Assembly (NCBI GenBank): GCA_035533295.1
Contig: DATLUA010000014.1
Coordinates: 1-64,000 of the forward strand
Direction: 5' to 3'
Origin: JAGWJU01 sp035533295
Lineage (GTDB): Bacteria > Elusimicrobiota > Elusimicrobia > UBA1565 > UBA9628
DNA: 64,000 bases
Shown here: positions 14,857 through 23,659 of the stretch, piece after piece
Numbering within the stretch: the first letter of the stretch is position 1
Layout: each line of letters begins with the position of its first letter
The notes under the pieces: generated by a model
Database searches by the model: none
Told to the model about the DNA's origin: nothing
The model's input: the letters and a program-made list of their open reading frames with translations, nothing else
Made by a program: the position numbers and the translations under genes

Positions 14857-16238
14857 GCGCGGGCTACAAGACCATCATCGAGCCCTTCAAAATAAAAAGC
14901 GTCGAGCCGCTGGGGTTCACCGAGCCCAAGGAGCGGGAAGAAGTCCTGCGCCGCGCGGGCTACAATCTCTTCAATATCCCCGCCGACAAGGTCCTCATCG
15001 ATTTGCTGACCGACTCCGGCACGTCGGCGATGTCCGCGGAGCAGTGGAGCGCGGTCATGCGCGGCGACGAGTCCTACGCCGGGGCCAAGAGCTTTTTCCG
15101 CTTCGAGGCGGCCGTGCGGGACCTGACCGGCTACAAGCACGTCCTGCCCGCGCACCAAGGCCGCGCCGCGGAGAGAATCTTGATGGGCGTCATCGCCAAG
15201 CCCGGAAAGACCGTCATCGCCAACTCCCATTTCGACACCACCCGCGCCAACGTCGAGGCCGCGGGCGCCCAGGCGCTGGACTTGCCCGCGCCGGGCGCGC
15301 TTGATTTTAGCCGCGGCGCCCCCTTCAAGGGCGACATGGACGCCGCGGCCCTGGAGAAAAAAATCCGGGAGCTGGGCGCGGCCGATGTGCCGCTCATCAT
15401 CATGACCGTGACCAACAACTCCTTGGGCGGCCAGCCCGCGTCCTTGAGGAACCTGCATGAGGTCTCGGACGTCGCCCGCGCGCATAAGATTCCGCTGTTC
15501 TTGGACGCCGCGCGCTTTGCCGAGAACGCCTACTTCATCAAGCTGCGGGAAAAAGGCCAGGAGAAGCGAAGCGCCCGGGACATCGCGCGCGAGATGTTCT
15601 CCTGCGCGTCCGGGTGCCTCATGAGCGCCAAGAAGGACGCCCTGGTCAACATCGGGGGATTCTTGGCCTTGAACGACGAGGAATGGGCACGCGCGGCGCG
15701 GGCGCTGCTGATTCTGGGCGAGGGCTTTTCCACCTACGGCGGCCTGGCCGGGCGGGACTTGGAGGCCATGGCCCAGGGTCTTGTCGAAGTCCTGGACGAA
15801 AAATACCTGGCCTACCGCCTGCGCTCGGTGGAATACCTGGGCGACGGGCTGCGCCGGAGCGGCGTTCCCATCGTGGAGCCTCCCGGCGGCCACGCCGTCT
15901 ACGTGGACGCCCGGCGCTTCTTGCCCCACATCCCGCCCGAGCGCTACCCGGCCCAGGCCCTGGCGTGCGAGCTCTACCGCCAAGCCGGCATCCGCTCGGT
16001 CGAAATCGGCTCGCTGATGTTCGGCAAGGACGGACCGGAGGGGTTCGTCGCGGCGCCCATGGAGCTTTTGCGCTTGGCCGTGCCGCGGCGGGTCTACACC
16101 CAGAGCCACATCGATTTCGTCATCGAGGTTTTCGCGGATTTGGTCCGGCGGCGCCGGGACGTCCGCGGCTTGCGCGTGGTGGATGACCCGAAGGTCCTGC
16201 GCCACTTCACGGCCCGGCTTGAGCCCGCCCCGGCTTAG
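14853..16238 (+). CDS. tnaA: Tryptophanase (L-tryptophan indole-lyase)
   Basis: 461 aa from the ATG in the ATGA overlap with the gene before. It is a PLP-dependent beta-eliminating lyase that splits tryptophan into indole, pyruvate and ammonia. Seen in sequence: TNNSLGGQPAS, the DAARFAENAYFI segment that holds the cofactor Asp, and the PLP lysine in SAKKDALVNIGG. The C-terminal half follows tryptophanase rather than tyrosine phenol-lyase (LPHIPPERYPAQALACELY, GIRSVEIGS, PKVLRHFTARL). No tnaC-like leader or Trp transporter gene lies beside it. Confidence 0.9.
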   Translation: MSAGYKTIIEPFKIKSVEPLGFTEPKEREEVLRRAGYNLFNIPADKVLIDLLTDSGTSAMSAEQWSAVMRGDESYAGAKSFFRFEAAVRDLTGYKHVLPAHQGRAAERILMGVIAKPGKTVIANSHFDTTRANVEAAGAQALDLPAPGALDFSRGAPFKGDMDAAALEKKIRELGAADVPLIIMTVTNNSLGGQPASLRNLHEVSDVARAHKIPLFLDAARFAENAYFIKLREKGQEKRSARDIAREMFSCASGCLMSAKKDALVNIGGFLALNDEEWARAARALLILGEGFSTYGGLAGRDLEAMAQGLVEVLDEKYLAYRLRSVEYLGDGLRRSGVPIVEPPGGHAVYVDARRFLPHIPPERYPAQALACELYRQAGIRSVEIGSLMFGKDGPEGFVAAPMELLRLAVPRRVYTQSHIDFVIEVFADLVRRRRDVRGLRVVDDPKVLRHFTARLEPAPA

Positions 16239-16242
16239 TTCA

Positions 16243-18168
16243 ATGATGGAAGCGCCCGGCAAGATTCTCGTCCTCACCACCGACCGCGCGCTGGCGGAGG
16301 AGGCGGCGTCCCTGTTTTCCCGCCGCGGCGTCGAGGTGCTGGTCGCGGCCAATTTGGCGTCCGCCCAGGCCAGGATGGCGTCCGAGAAAATCCTGGCGGT
16401 GGTCGCGGACGCCGCGCGCATCGGCGCGGCGGAGCGCGCGGGCCTGGTCCAGGTCCACGCGCAGAAAAACTTCCCGCTCCTCATCCTGGAAACCCTGGGC
16501 ACGCTTTCGCCCCTGGAGACCTCGTCCTTGCGCCGCCTGCCCTGGCCTCTGCCCCAGGGATTCGCGGATCTGGTGCGCACCGCGGCCAAGCCGGTCATCT
16601 TTCTCGCGGATCAAACCATGTTCGCCAGCCGGGCCCTCCATATTCTGCTGCAGCAGGCGGGGCTTCAGCCGCTCATCCTCGATTCGGTCGTGGGCTTGAG
16701 CGAGACCCTCACGGCCGCGCCGACGCGGACTAAAAGTTTGTGGGAGAAACTAACCGGCTCCGATGGCGGCGCGGACGAGGAGGCGAAGCCTCGCGTCGCG
16801 GTGGCGCAGTTCACCGGGGACTTGAACGCGGCCGCGATTTTCGACGCGCGCCTGCGCCAGACGCTGCCCAGCGCGGCCTGCTATCACGTCTCGGGCTTGG
16901 AGGCCCCGCGGGCGGCCATGGCGGCGCTTCGGGAGAAGCGCCCGGCCATTTTGCTGCGCGAGGATTTCCGCCGCATCCCCGCGCTTCTTTTCGACGGAGA
17001 GATGGCGGCGCGCCCGGTCCCGGAACGCGGCGCCAAAATTCTCCTGGTCGACAACTACAAGCCCGCGCTTGATTCCCTGGCCCAAGCCCTGGCCGCGGCC
17101 AAGTACGAGGTCGCCGCGACCATGGACGGCAACCAGGCCCTGGCCGCGGCGCAAAACCCCGGCAGCTTTCATCTCGCCGTCATCGGCGCGGCCCTGGCCT
17201 ACACCCAGCGCACGGGCGCGGACCTGGCCCTGGCCCTGCGCGAGCGGGACCCCAATTTGCGCATCATCTTCATGGTCGATCAGTATCCGCTGCAGTCCGC
17301 GCTCAAGGGCATGAGCCAGGTCGTGGAGCTGGGCCTGGACGACGCGCTCTTAAAGCCCGTCGAGTCCTCGCGCCTCATCTTCTCCATCCAGCGCGCGCTG
17401 GAGCGGCGCTTCCTGCTGATGGAGAACGCCCGGCTGTTGAAGGAAGTCCAGGAGTCCAACCGCCAGCTGGCGCAGATCAACGCCTTCCAGGAAAAATTCT
17501 TCGCCATGGTGGCGCACGACGTCAAGAATCCCTTGACCGCGATTCTGGGCTACGCGGAAATTTTGCAGTCCAAGCTGGCCGATCGGCCGACGGACTTGAA
17601 GAACGCCTCGCACGTCTATTCCGCGGCCAAGACGCTCAACATCCTCATCTCCGACTTGGTGGACTTGGCCGCCATCGAATCGGGCAAGCTGCGCGTGACC
17701 ATGGGCCCCATGGACTTGTCCGCGGTCATCGCCGAGGTGCGCTCGCGCATCGAGATCGCGGCCGCGCAGAGGAAAATCGTCTTCTCGGTCGAGATGCCGC
17801 CGGCCCTGCCGCCGATGGCGGGCGACGCGGCCCGGCTGGGGCAGGTCATCCAAAATCTCTGCACCAACGCCATCCAATACACCAAGGAAGGCGGCAGAGT
17901 CTCCATCATCATCCAAGCCGGGCCGGACAAGGTGGTGGTCAGCGTCAAGGACACCGGCATCGGCATCTCCAAGCAGGACCTGCCGCGCGTCTTCGAGCGG
18001 TTCTTCCAGAGCGAGCAGGCGCAGGCCATGAGAAAAGCGGGCTTCGGCCTCGGCCTCAAGATCGCGCGCGAAATCGTGCAGATGCACGGCGGCGCCATCG
18101 GCGTCGAGTCGGAGCTGGGCGTGGGCACCCGTTTTTACTTCACCCTGCCCGTCCCAAAGCCGCAGTGA
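16243..18168 (+). CDS. Sensor histidine kinase with degenerate receiver domains
   Basis: About 641 aa. N-terminal residues ~6-115 and ~115-260 look like Rossmann or receiver-like folds without the acidic pocket. Residues ~265-385 form a receiver-like domain with DN (270-271) in place of the usual acid pair, no aspartate at the expected phosphorylation position (AVIG at ~312-315), and the late lysine kept (K371). A helical linker leads to HisKA (MVAHDVKNPLTAILGYAEIL, His425) and an HATPase domain (NLCTNAIQYTKEGG, DTGIGIS, GFGLGLKIAREIV). Soluble, with no membrane segment. It probably autophosphorylates in response to an internal signal; its partner is unknown. Its stop overlaps the next start (GTGA). 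Confidence 0.85.
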   Translation: MMEAPGKILVLTTDRALAEEAASLFSRRGVEVLVAANLASAQARMASEKILAVVADAARIGAAERAGLVQVHAQKNFPLLILETLGTLSPLETSSLRRLPWPLPQGFADLVRTAAKPVIFLADQTMFASRALHILLQQAGLQPLILDSVVGLSETLTAAPTRTKSLWEKLTGSDGGADEEAKPRVAVAQFTGDLNAAAIFDARLRQTLPSAACYHVSGLEAPRAAMAALREKRPAILLREDFRRIPALLFDGEMAARPVPERGAKILLVDNYKPALDSLAQALAAAKYEVAATMDGNQALAAAQNPGSFHLAVIGAALAYTQRTGADLALALRERDPNLRIIFMVDQYPLQSALKGMSQVVELGLDDALLKPVESSRLIFSIQRALERRFLLMENARLLKEVQESNRQLAQINAFQEKFFAMVAHDVKNPLTAILGYAEILQSKLADRPTDLKNASHVYSAAKTLNILISDLVDLAAIESGKLRVTMGPMDLSAVIAEVRSRIEIAAAQRKIVFSVEMPPALPPMAGDAARLGQVIQNLCTNAIQYTKEGGRVSIIIQAGPDKVVVSVKDTGIGISKQDLPRVFERFFQSEQAQAMRKAGFGLGLKIAREIVQMHGGAIGVESELGVGTRFYFTLPVPKPQ

Positions 18169-20165
18169 AGTCTCCTTGGGCGGCCCTGGAGCCAAGCCTC
18201 TCCCGGGGCGCCTTGAAGCTTTCTCCCGCCGATTTGGACGCCTATTCCTACGACGCCGCGCCCATCCGCTCCCGGCCGGACGCCGTCGTCCTGGCCGGGC
18301 GGGAAGAGGACGCCGCCGAGGCGGTGCGGTTTTGCGTCCAGCGCGGCCTGCCCTACACCGCGCGCGGCGCGGGCACCAACCTTTCCGGGGGCGCGGTGCC
18401 CCTTTCCGGCGGGGCGGTCGTCTCCTTGGCCCGGATGAACCGGGTTTTGGCGGTGGACACGGCCGCGCGGCAGGCATTGGTCGAGCCCGGCGCGGTCAAC
18501 GCCGTCTTGCAGAAGGAGCTCGAGAAGGAAAATTATTTTTACGCTCCGGACCCGGCCAGCTGGAAAGTCTCCACGCTGGGCGGGAACATCGCGGAAAACG
18601 CCGGCGGGCCGCGCTGCCTGAAATACGGCGTGACCACCAACCACGTCCTAGCGCTTGAGGCGGTGATGCCGGACGGGTCCCTCGGGACTTTTTCCTCCGC
18701 GGACCCCGGCCCCGACATTATGAGCCTTCTAGTCGGCTCGGAAGGCACTTTGGGGCTGGTCACCAAGGCCCGCTTGAAAATCGCGCCCGCGCCGCGCGCG
18801 GTGGCGACGTTTCTGGCCGGGTTTTCTTCGGTGGAGAGCGCGATGGACTGCGTCTCCGCCGTCATCGCCGCGGGCGTCATCCCGCGCGCCATGGAGGCGA
18901 TGGACGACGTGCTGGTCAAGCTCATCGAGGCGCGCTCCCCCTGCGGCTATCCGGGAACGCCGGCGGTGCTGCTTATCGAGCTCGACGGCGAGGCGGCGCA
19001 AGTCGACGACGAAGCGGCGCGGGTCGGGGCTTTGTGCCGCGCCCAAGGAGCCGTGGATTTGCGCGCGGCCCGCGACGCGCGGGAGCGCGAAAGGCTGTGG
19101 GAAGGCCGCCGCGGCGCCTACGCGGCGATGGCTCGTCTGGCGCCCAACGTGCTGGTCGAGGACGGCGTCGTGCCCAGGCCCAAGCTTTCCGAAGTCGTGC
19201 GCCGCATCCGCCGGGTCGCGGCGCGCCGCGGGCTCAAGACCCCGCTTTTGTTTCACGCCGGGGACGGCAACATCCACCCGCACCTGACTTACGACGAGCG
19301 GGACGCCGCGGCCGCCCGCCTCGCGCACGAGACCGGCCAGGAAATGCTCCAGGCCTGCATCGATTTGGGCGGCTCCATCTCGGGCGAGCACGGCATCGGC
19401 TGCGACAAGCGCGCGGCCATGGCCCGGCTTTTCGGCCGCGCGGAACTGGAGTGCTTTAGGCGCGTGAAAAAAGCCTTGGACCCCGGACTGCTGGCCAACC
19501 CGGACAAGGTCATTCCTTTGCCGGCCGAGGAAGCCGCCGCGGGGCCGGGCCGGCCGCCGCGCCCGCTCTCGCCCTACGCGGCGCATCTCGCGGAAAAAAT
19601 CAGGACCGGCGCGGCCCAGGGGCGCCGCTTCGCGATTGCGGGCAGCGGATCCAAATGGAAAAATCCGGCTCCGGCGGATCTTATTCCGCTTGAGACGCCC
19701 GGGCTCAACGCGATTTTGGACCTGGACCCGGGAAACATGACGCTCACCGTCGAGGCCGGAATTTCCCTGGAAGCTTTGCATTGGGAGCTGGAGAAGCGCG
19801 GGCTCTTTCTCGGGCTTCCCAAGGCGCCGGGCACTTTGGGGGGATTCTTGGCCGCGAAGGCTTGGCCCGCCGCGCGGCAGGACTTGCTGGGCATGCGGCT
19901 TCTGCTTCCCGGCGGCGAGGCCGCGGATTTCGGCGGCAAGGTGGTCAAGAACGTGGCGGGCTACGACATTCCGCGGCTGATGATGGGCTCCTGGGGCGCC
20001 TTCGGCCTCATCGTGGACGCGACGCTGAGGGTTTACGCCCGGCCGCAGGGCAAGACGGCGGCCGCCGCAGCGCCGGAGCTTTTTAAGCCCAACGCCTGGC
20101 ACCGGAAGCTTAAAGCCGCGTTCGACGCGGAGAACCGGTTCAACCCCTGGATTTTCGCGCCCTGA
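18165..20165 (+). CDS. glcD: Fused glycolate oxidase subunits GlcD-GlcE (FAD-linked)
   Basis: 666 aa from a GTG start. Residues ~1-455 form a full GlcD: the FAD-binding segment (YTARGAGTNLSGGAVPLSGG, STLGGNIAENAGGPRCLKYG), then the FAD-oxidase C-terminal domain with HAGDGNIHPHL and GEHGIGCDKR. After a Pro-rich linker, residues ~475-650 repeat an FAD-binding fold of the GlcE type (GSGSKWKNPAP, LGGFLAAKAW, GGKVVKNVAGYDIPRLMMGSWG). In E. coli these are separate subunits. With the next gene (GlcF) they would oxidise glycolate or D-lactate and pass electrons to the quinone pool. Confidence 0.85.
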   Translation: MKSPWAALEPSLSRGALKLSPADLDAYSYDAAPIRSRPDAVVLAGREEDAAEAVRFCVQRGLPYTARGAGTNLSGGAVPLSGGAVVSLARMNRVLAVDTAARQALVEPGAVNAVLQKELEKENYFYAPDPASWKVSTLGGNIAENAGGPRCLKYGVTTNHVLALEAVMPDGSLGTFSSADPGPDIMSLLVGSEGTLGLVTKARLKIAPAPRAVATFLAGFSSVESAMDCVSAVIAAGVIPRAMEAMDDVLVKLIEARSPCGYPGTPAVLLIELDGEAAQVDDEAARVGALCRAQGAVDLRAARDARERERLWEGRRGAYAAMARLAPNVLVEDGVVPRPKLSEVVRRIRRVAARRGLKTPLLFHAGDGNIHPHLTYDERDAAAARLAHETGQEMLQACIDLGGSISGEHGIGCDKRAAMARLFGRAELECFRRVKKALDPGLLANPDKVIPLPAEEAAAGPGRPPRPLSPYAAHLAEKIRTGAAQGRRFAIAGSGSKWKNPAPADLIPLETPGLNAILDLDPGNMTLTVEAGISLEALHWELEKRGLFLGLPKAPGTLGGFLAAKAWPAARQDLLGMRLLLPGGEAADFGGKVVKNVAGYDIPRLMMGSWGAFGLIVDATLRVYARPQGKTAAAAAPELFKPNAWHRKLKAAFDAENRFNPWIFAP

Positions 20166-20170
20166 CCGCC

Positions 20171-21463
20171 ATGGCTGAAACCGCCGGAAAACTGCAGACG
20201 GATTTGGGCGAGCGCTCGACCTACGACGCCGTGAGCCAATGCTCGCGCTGCGGCTACTGCGAGCAGTCCTGCCCGACTTATGTCGCCACGGGACGCGAGC
20301 CCATATCGGCCCGAGGGCGCAACCAGCTCGTGCGCCTGATGCTGGAAGGCCGCGCGCCCGACCGCGAGTCCGTCAAGGAGGCCCTGTCCACCTGCCTTTT
20401 GTGCGGCGCCTGCTCCACGGCCTGCTACGCCGCAGTGCCGACCGCGGACATCGTCCTGGAGGGCCGCCGGATGCTGGAGCCCGAGGCTCCGCTGGCCGCG
20501 CGGATTCTGGGCCGGCTGGCGGTCCGCCGCCCGCGCGCTTTCGCCTTCCTTCTTAAAATCGGCTACGCATTCAAGCGCGCGGGGATTTCGCGTTTGGGCC
20601 GGCCGCTCTTGAAAGCCGTGGGTTTTGGCGCCTTGGCCGAGGCCGACGCTTCCATGGACGAGGCGCCGCGGAAATTCCTGGTCGATTCGCTGCGCAGGCG
20701 CACGGCGCCGGAAAAGCCGGCGTGGCTCTATTTCGCCGCTTGCGGGCCCAACTACGTTTTGCCGCGCGTCGGCTTGGCGACCTGGACGGTCCTGGAGCGC
20801 CAGTTGGGCCCCGGGCGCTTCCTTAACAACGCCTGCTGCGGGCTTTTAAGCTACAACTACGGGAGCTTGGCCGATGCGCGCGACGGTGCCCGCCGGGCCA
20901 TCGAGCGCTGGGAAGCCCTCGAAAACCGAGAGGCGCCGGTGGTGGCCGACTGTTCCTCCTGCGCGGATTTCTTGAAGCGTTACCCGCGCCTTTTCCTGGA
21001 CGCTCCGGAGTGGAAGGCGCGGGCCGAGGCTTTCTCCGCGCGCGCGCGCGACGTCATCGAGCTTTTGGGCGCGGACGCCCAGGCCTCGGCCGCCGCCGCG
21101 GGCGCCGTCGTCTACCACGAATCGTGCCGCGCCCGGCACGGCCAAGGGCTGGCCGCGCCCGTCGAAGTCCTGCGCCGCGCCTGCGGCGAGGGCTACCGCG
21201 CGCTGGCCGAGGCGGACGTGTGCTGCGGCGGCGCCGGGGCGTTCTCCTTCCTGCACCCGGAGCTTTCCGACGAAGTCCTGCGGCGCAAGATCGCCAACGT
21301 GGCGCGGACCGGCGCGGAAGTCGTGCTGGCCAGCTCCACCTCGTGCCTGCTTCAGCTTGCCCGGGGCCTTCGGAAATACTATCCTCAAGCGCGGGCCGCT
21401 CATTTAACCGAATTCCTCGCGCAGTCGCTCGCGCCGAACGATGGGACGAAGACAAGAGCTTGA
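20171..21463 (+). CDS. glcF: Glycolate oxidase iron-sulfur subunit
   Basis: 430 aa. Two [4Fe-4S] motifs are near the N terminus (CSRCGYCEQSCPTY; CLLCGACSTACYAA). Two CCG domains follow, with NACCGLLSYNYGSL and ADVCCGGAGAFSF, as in GlcF and related (S)-2-hydroxyacid dehydrogenase subunits. It starts 5 nt after the fused GlcD-GlcE gene and would carry electrons from its flavins. Its last 23 bases overlap the start of the HD-GYP gene. Confidence 0.9.
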   Translation: MAETAGKLQTDLGERSTYDAVSQCSRCGYCEQSCPTYVATGREPISARGRNQLVRLMLEGRAPDRESVKEALSTCLLCGACSTACYAAVPTADIVLEGRRMLEPEAPLAARILGRLAVRRPRAFAFLLKIGYAFKRAGISRLGRPLLKAVGFGALAEADASMDEAPRKFLVDSLRRRTAPEKPAWLYFAACGPNYVLPRVGLATWTVLERQLGPGRFLNNACCGLLSYNYGSLADARDGARRAIERWEALENREAPVVADCSSCADFLKRYPRLFLDAPEWKARAEAFSARARDVIELLGADAQASAAAAGAVVYHESCRARHGQGLAAPVEVLRRACGEGYRALAEADVCCGGAGAFSFLHPELSDEVLRRKIANVARTGAEVVLASSTSCLLQLARGLRKYYPQARAAHLTEFLAQSLAPNDGTKTRA

Positions 21464-22628
21464 GAGGCGGCAGAATCTCCTGGCCCGGTTCGGGCGCCTC
21501 ATCGCGGCCGAGACGCGCCTGGAGTCCCTGCTCTCGCTCATTTCCGAGGAACTTAAAAACATCCTTTCCGCCGACCGCTGCCTGGTTTTCCTGATTGATC
21601 CTTATAAAGGAGAGCTTTGGACCCGCGTTATCGTGGAAAACGAGGACAAGATTCTGCGCGTCCCGCTCGGCCGCGGCGTGGCCGGTTTCGTGGCCAAGAC
21701 CGGCAGCGCGGTCAATCTTCATTCCGCTTACCGCGACCCGCGCTTTACCGAGGACTTGGACCGGCTGACCGGCTACCAGACCAAGACCGTGCTGGCCGTC
21801 CCCTTGACCGGGCATGACGGAAGCATCCTGGGCGTCTTCGAGGTCTTGAACAAGCTCAAAGGATCCTTCACCGAGGAGGACGAGGGGCTGCTGCGCATCT
21901 TGGCGACCATGGCCGCTTCTTTCGTCGAGAACGCGACGCTCTACAACGATTTGCGGCGCTCCCACGTGGAAACCATCTACCGCATGGCCTTGGTGGCCGA
22001 GTTCCGGGATCAAAAAGACACCGGCCGGCACCTGCGGCGCATGAGCCGGTTCTCCGGCATCCTGGCCGGGGCCATGGGCCTTTCCGAGGCCGAGGCGGAG
22101 GACATCCGTTACGCCGCGCCGCTCCACGATATCGGCAAGGTCGCCATCCCGGACTCCATCCTGAGAAAACCCGGCGCGTTGACGGCGGAAGAATACGAGG
22201 AAATGAAGCGCCACACCATCTACGGCGGGCAGATGCTGGCCAACGCCGAGAGCCGTTTGCTGCGCCTGGCTTCCCGCATCGCCCTGGGCCACCACGAGCG
22301 CTACGACGGCACCGGCTATCCGCTGGGAGTCAAGGGCGAGGAAATCCCCTTGGAGGCGCGCATCGTTTCCGTGGCCGACGTTTTCGACGCGCTGATCTCA
22401 AAGAGAGTCTACAAGGGCGCTTGGGACGTGTCCGAGGTCAAGACCTATTTCCACGAGCAAAGAGGCAAGATTTTCGATCCCAAGGTGGTCGATCTTCTGT
22501 TCGCCAACTTCGATCGGATATTAGCCGCGGCGGACGAGGAGAACAAGCGCATCCAGGAAGACGAGGCCCTGCAAAAAACGCTTCCACCCGCGAACTCGCA
22601 GGCGGAAGACCACCATCTTCCGCGCTAA
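21441..22628 (+). CDS. GAF-HD-GYP cyclic-di-GMP phosphodiesterase
   Basis: 395 aa. A GAF domain spans ~residues 20-170 (LLSLISEELKNILSADRCLVFLID; GRGVAGFVAKTG). An HD-GYP domain spans ~190-370, with HDIGKVAIPDSIL, HHERYDGTGYPLG and the VADVFDALIS segment. The catalytic HD and GYP residues are intact, so it should hydrolyse c-di-GMP. The GAF part likely senses a small ligand. It overlaps glcF, so it may be expressed with the glycolate oxidase genes. No GGDEF domain is present. Confidence 0.85.
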   Translation: MGRRQELERRQNLLARFGRLIAAETRLESLLSLISEELKNILSADRCLVFLIDPYKGELWTRVIVENEDKILRVPLGRGVAGFVAKTGSAVNLHSAYRDPRFTEDLDRLTGYQTKTVLAVPLTGHDGSILGVFEVLNKLKGSFTEEDEGLLRILATMAASFVENATLYNDLRRSHVETIYRMALVAEFRDQKDTGRHLRRMSRFSGILAGAMGLSEAEAEDIRYAAPLHDIGKVAIPDSILRKPGALTAEEYEEMKRHTIYGGQMLANAESRLLRLASRIALGHHERYDGTGYPLGVKGEEIPLEARIVSVADVFDALISKRVYKGAWDVSEVKTYFHEQRGKIFDPKVVDLLFANFDRILAAADEENKRIQEDEALQKTLPPANSQAEDHHLPR

Positions 22629-23571
22629 CGCGACGCGGGCGGCGCTTGGGCGGCCCGCGTCGGAAAGAGCGGAGCCGGACGCTTGAAGCCGCTTTGAACG
22701 CCTCCCCCGAAAACCAATAGCCCCCATAAAGTCCAGAAGGCCATCGCGGGGACGACGAGGCCCAGAATCATCCGGCGCAGCGCGCGCGGCGCTCCAGCCG
22801 CCGGCCGCAAGAATCAGGCCCAGGATTATTTTCGCGGCGGCGCTCTTGCGTTTCTGGATGTCCATTTTTCTCCAGCGCGCCAGGGCCGCCGCGGCCAAAA
22901 AACACGTGGATAGCGTCAATTCCGGCATCGACTGCGTGTTGTCGAATAGCTTTATGATAGGCAGGCGGGCGAGAAGATTGGAAAGAGGCGGAGCCTTGAG
23001 TTGGATGAGCGCGCCCAGCGCCAGGAGGCGGAAATCATTTCGCCGTGAAAAAGTTCGGAGGCCGTGGCGTCGAGCCCCAGGACGAGCAACGGAATATCCG
23101 AAAGGCCCAGATGCTTTTCGATGGTATGGTAAATCCATCCGAACTCCGGCCGAGTGCGCCAGACGCGGTTGTAGCTCCAGCGGACATACTCCATGCCCGG
23201 GAGGATTTGAACGGCGGCGAGCAAAACGCCCATGACCTGGGCCCCGGCGAAAAAAGCGAGGGCCGTGGCCGGCGGCAGAAGCCACAGGGCAAAGGCGCGC
23301 CACCGGTCTTCGCGGTGATGGAGTTCGGCTAGGCCCAGGAGCCGGGCAAAAAGATAGAGGCAGGCGAAAGCGAAGGTCTGGATCAGGAACGGGACCGCGG
23401 TGAAAGCCCAGGGCCGCCAGCGGGCGGAAGAAAAATAGTAAAGGACGTGGAACTGGTAGAAAATCCCGTTCTGCATTTTTCCGATGAGCGGCGTTCCCAT
23501 CTCCGGGTAAGGGGTCCAAGGCCGATGAAGGCCAGGACGGCGACGGCAAAATCGCGGTTTCTGCGCTGCAT
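22625..23571 (-). pseudogene. Decayed YfhO-like membrane protein gene
   Basis: Recognisable pieces of a multi-pass membrane protein are spread over three minus-strand frames. In order they are MQRRNRDFAVAVLAFIGLG; then YPEMGTPLIGKMQNGIFY with VMGVLLAAVQILPGMEYVRW; then LLALGALIQLKAPPLSNLLA with FDNTQSMPELTLS; and a final hydrophobic segment AMAFWTLWGLLVF. The MGTPLIGKMQNGIFY signature resembles YfhO/glycosyltransferase-type membrane proteins, usually 700 aa or more. Only about 310 codons remain, so there are frameshifts and large deletions. This fills the ~1 kb between the HD-GYP and phosphohexomutase genes. Confidence 0.6.
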
Positions 23572-23645
23572 ACCCTGTGGCTTGAGAGCTTAGGACTCTT
23601 GGGCGAAAGGCGTCAACGTGTTTGCCTATATCCGAATTCATTTTG

Positions 23646-23651
23646 TAAGAT
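23646..23651 (+). promoter_or_regulatory. -10-like TAAGAT close to a start codon
   Basis: TTTTGTAAGAT carries a -10-like hexamer 8 nt before the ATG of the phosphohexomutase gene. A transcript starting about 7 nt downstream of it would begin at or next to the ATG, that is, with almost no leader. Confidence 0.4.
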
Positions 23652-23659
23652 TCCCGCCG

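Noticed and set aside
14778..16598. A 606-codon minus-strand frame across tryptophanase and the kinase
   Set aside because: It lies opposite a convincing tnaA and has no domain; long antisense frames are common at this GC content.
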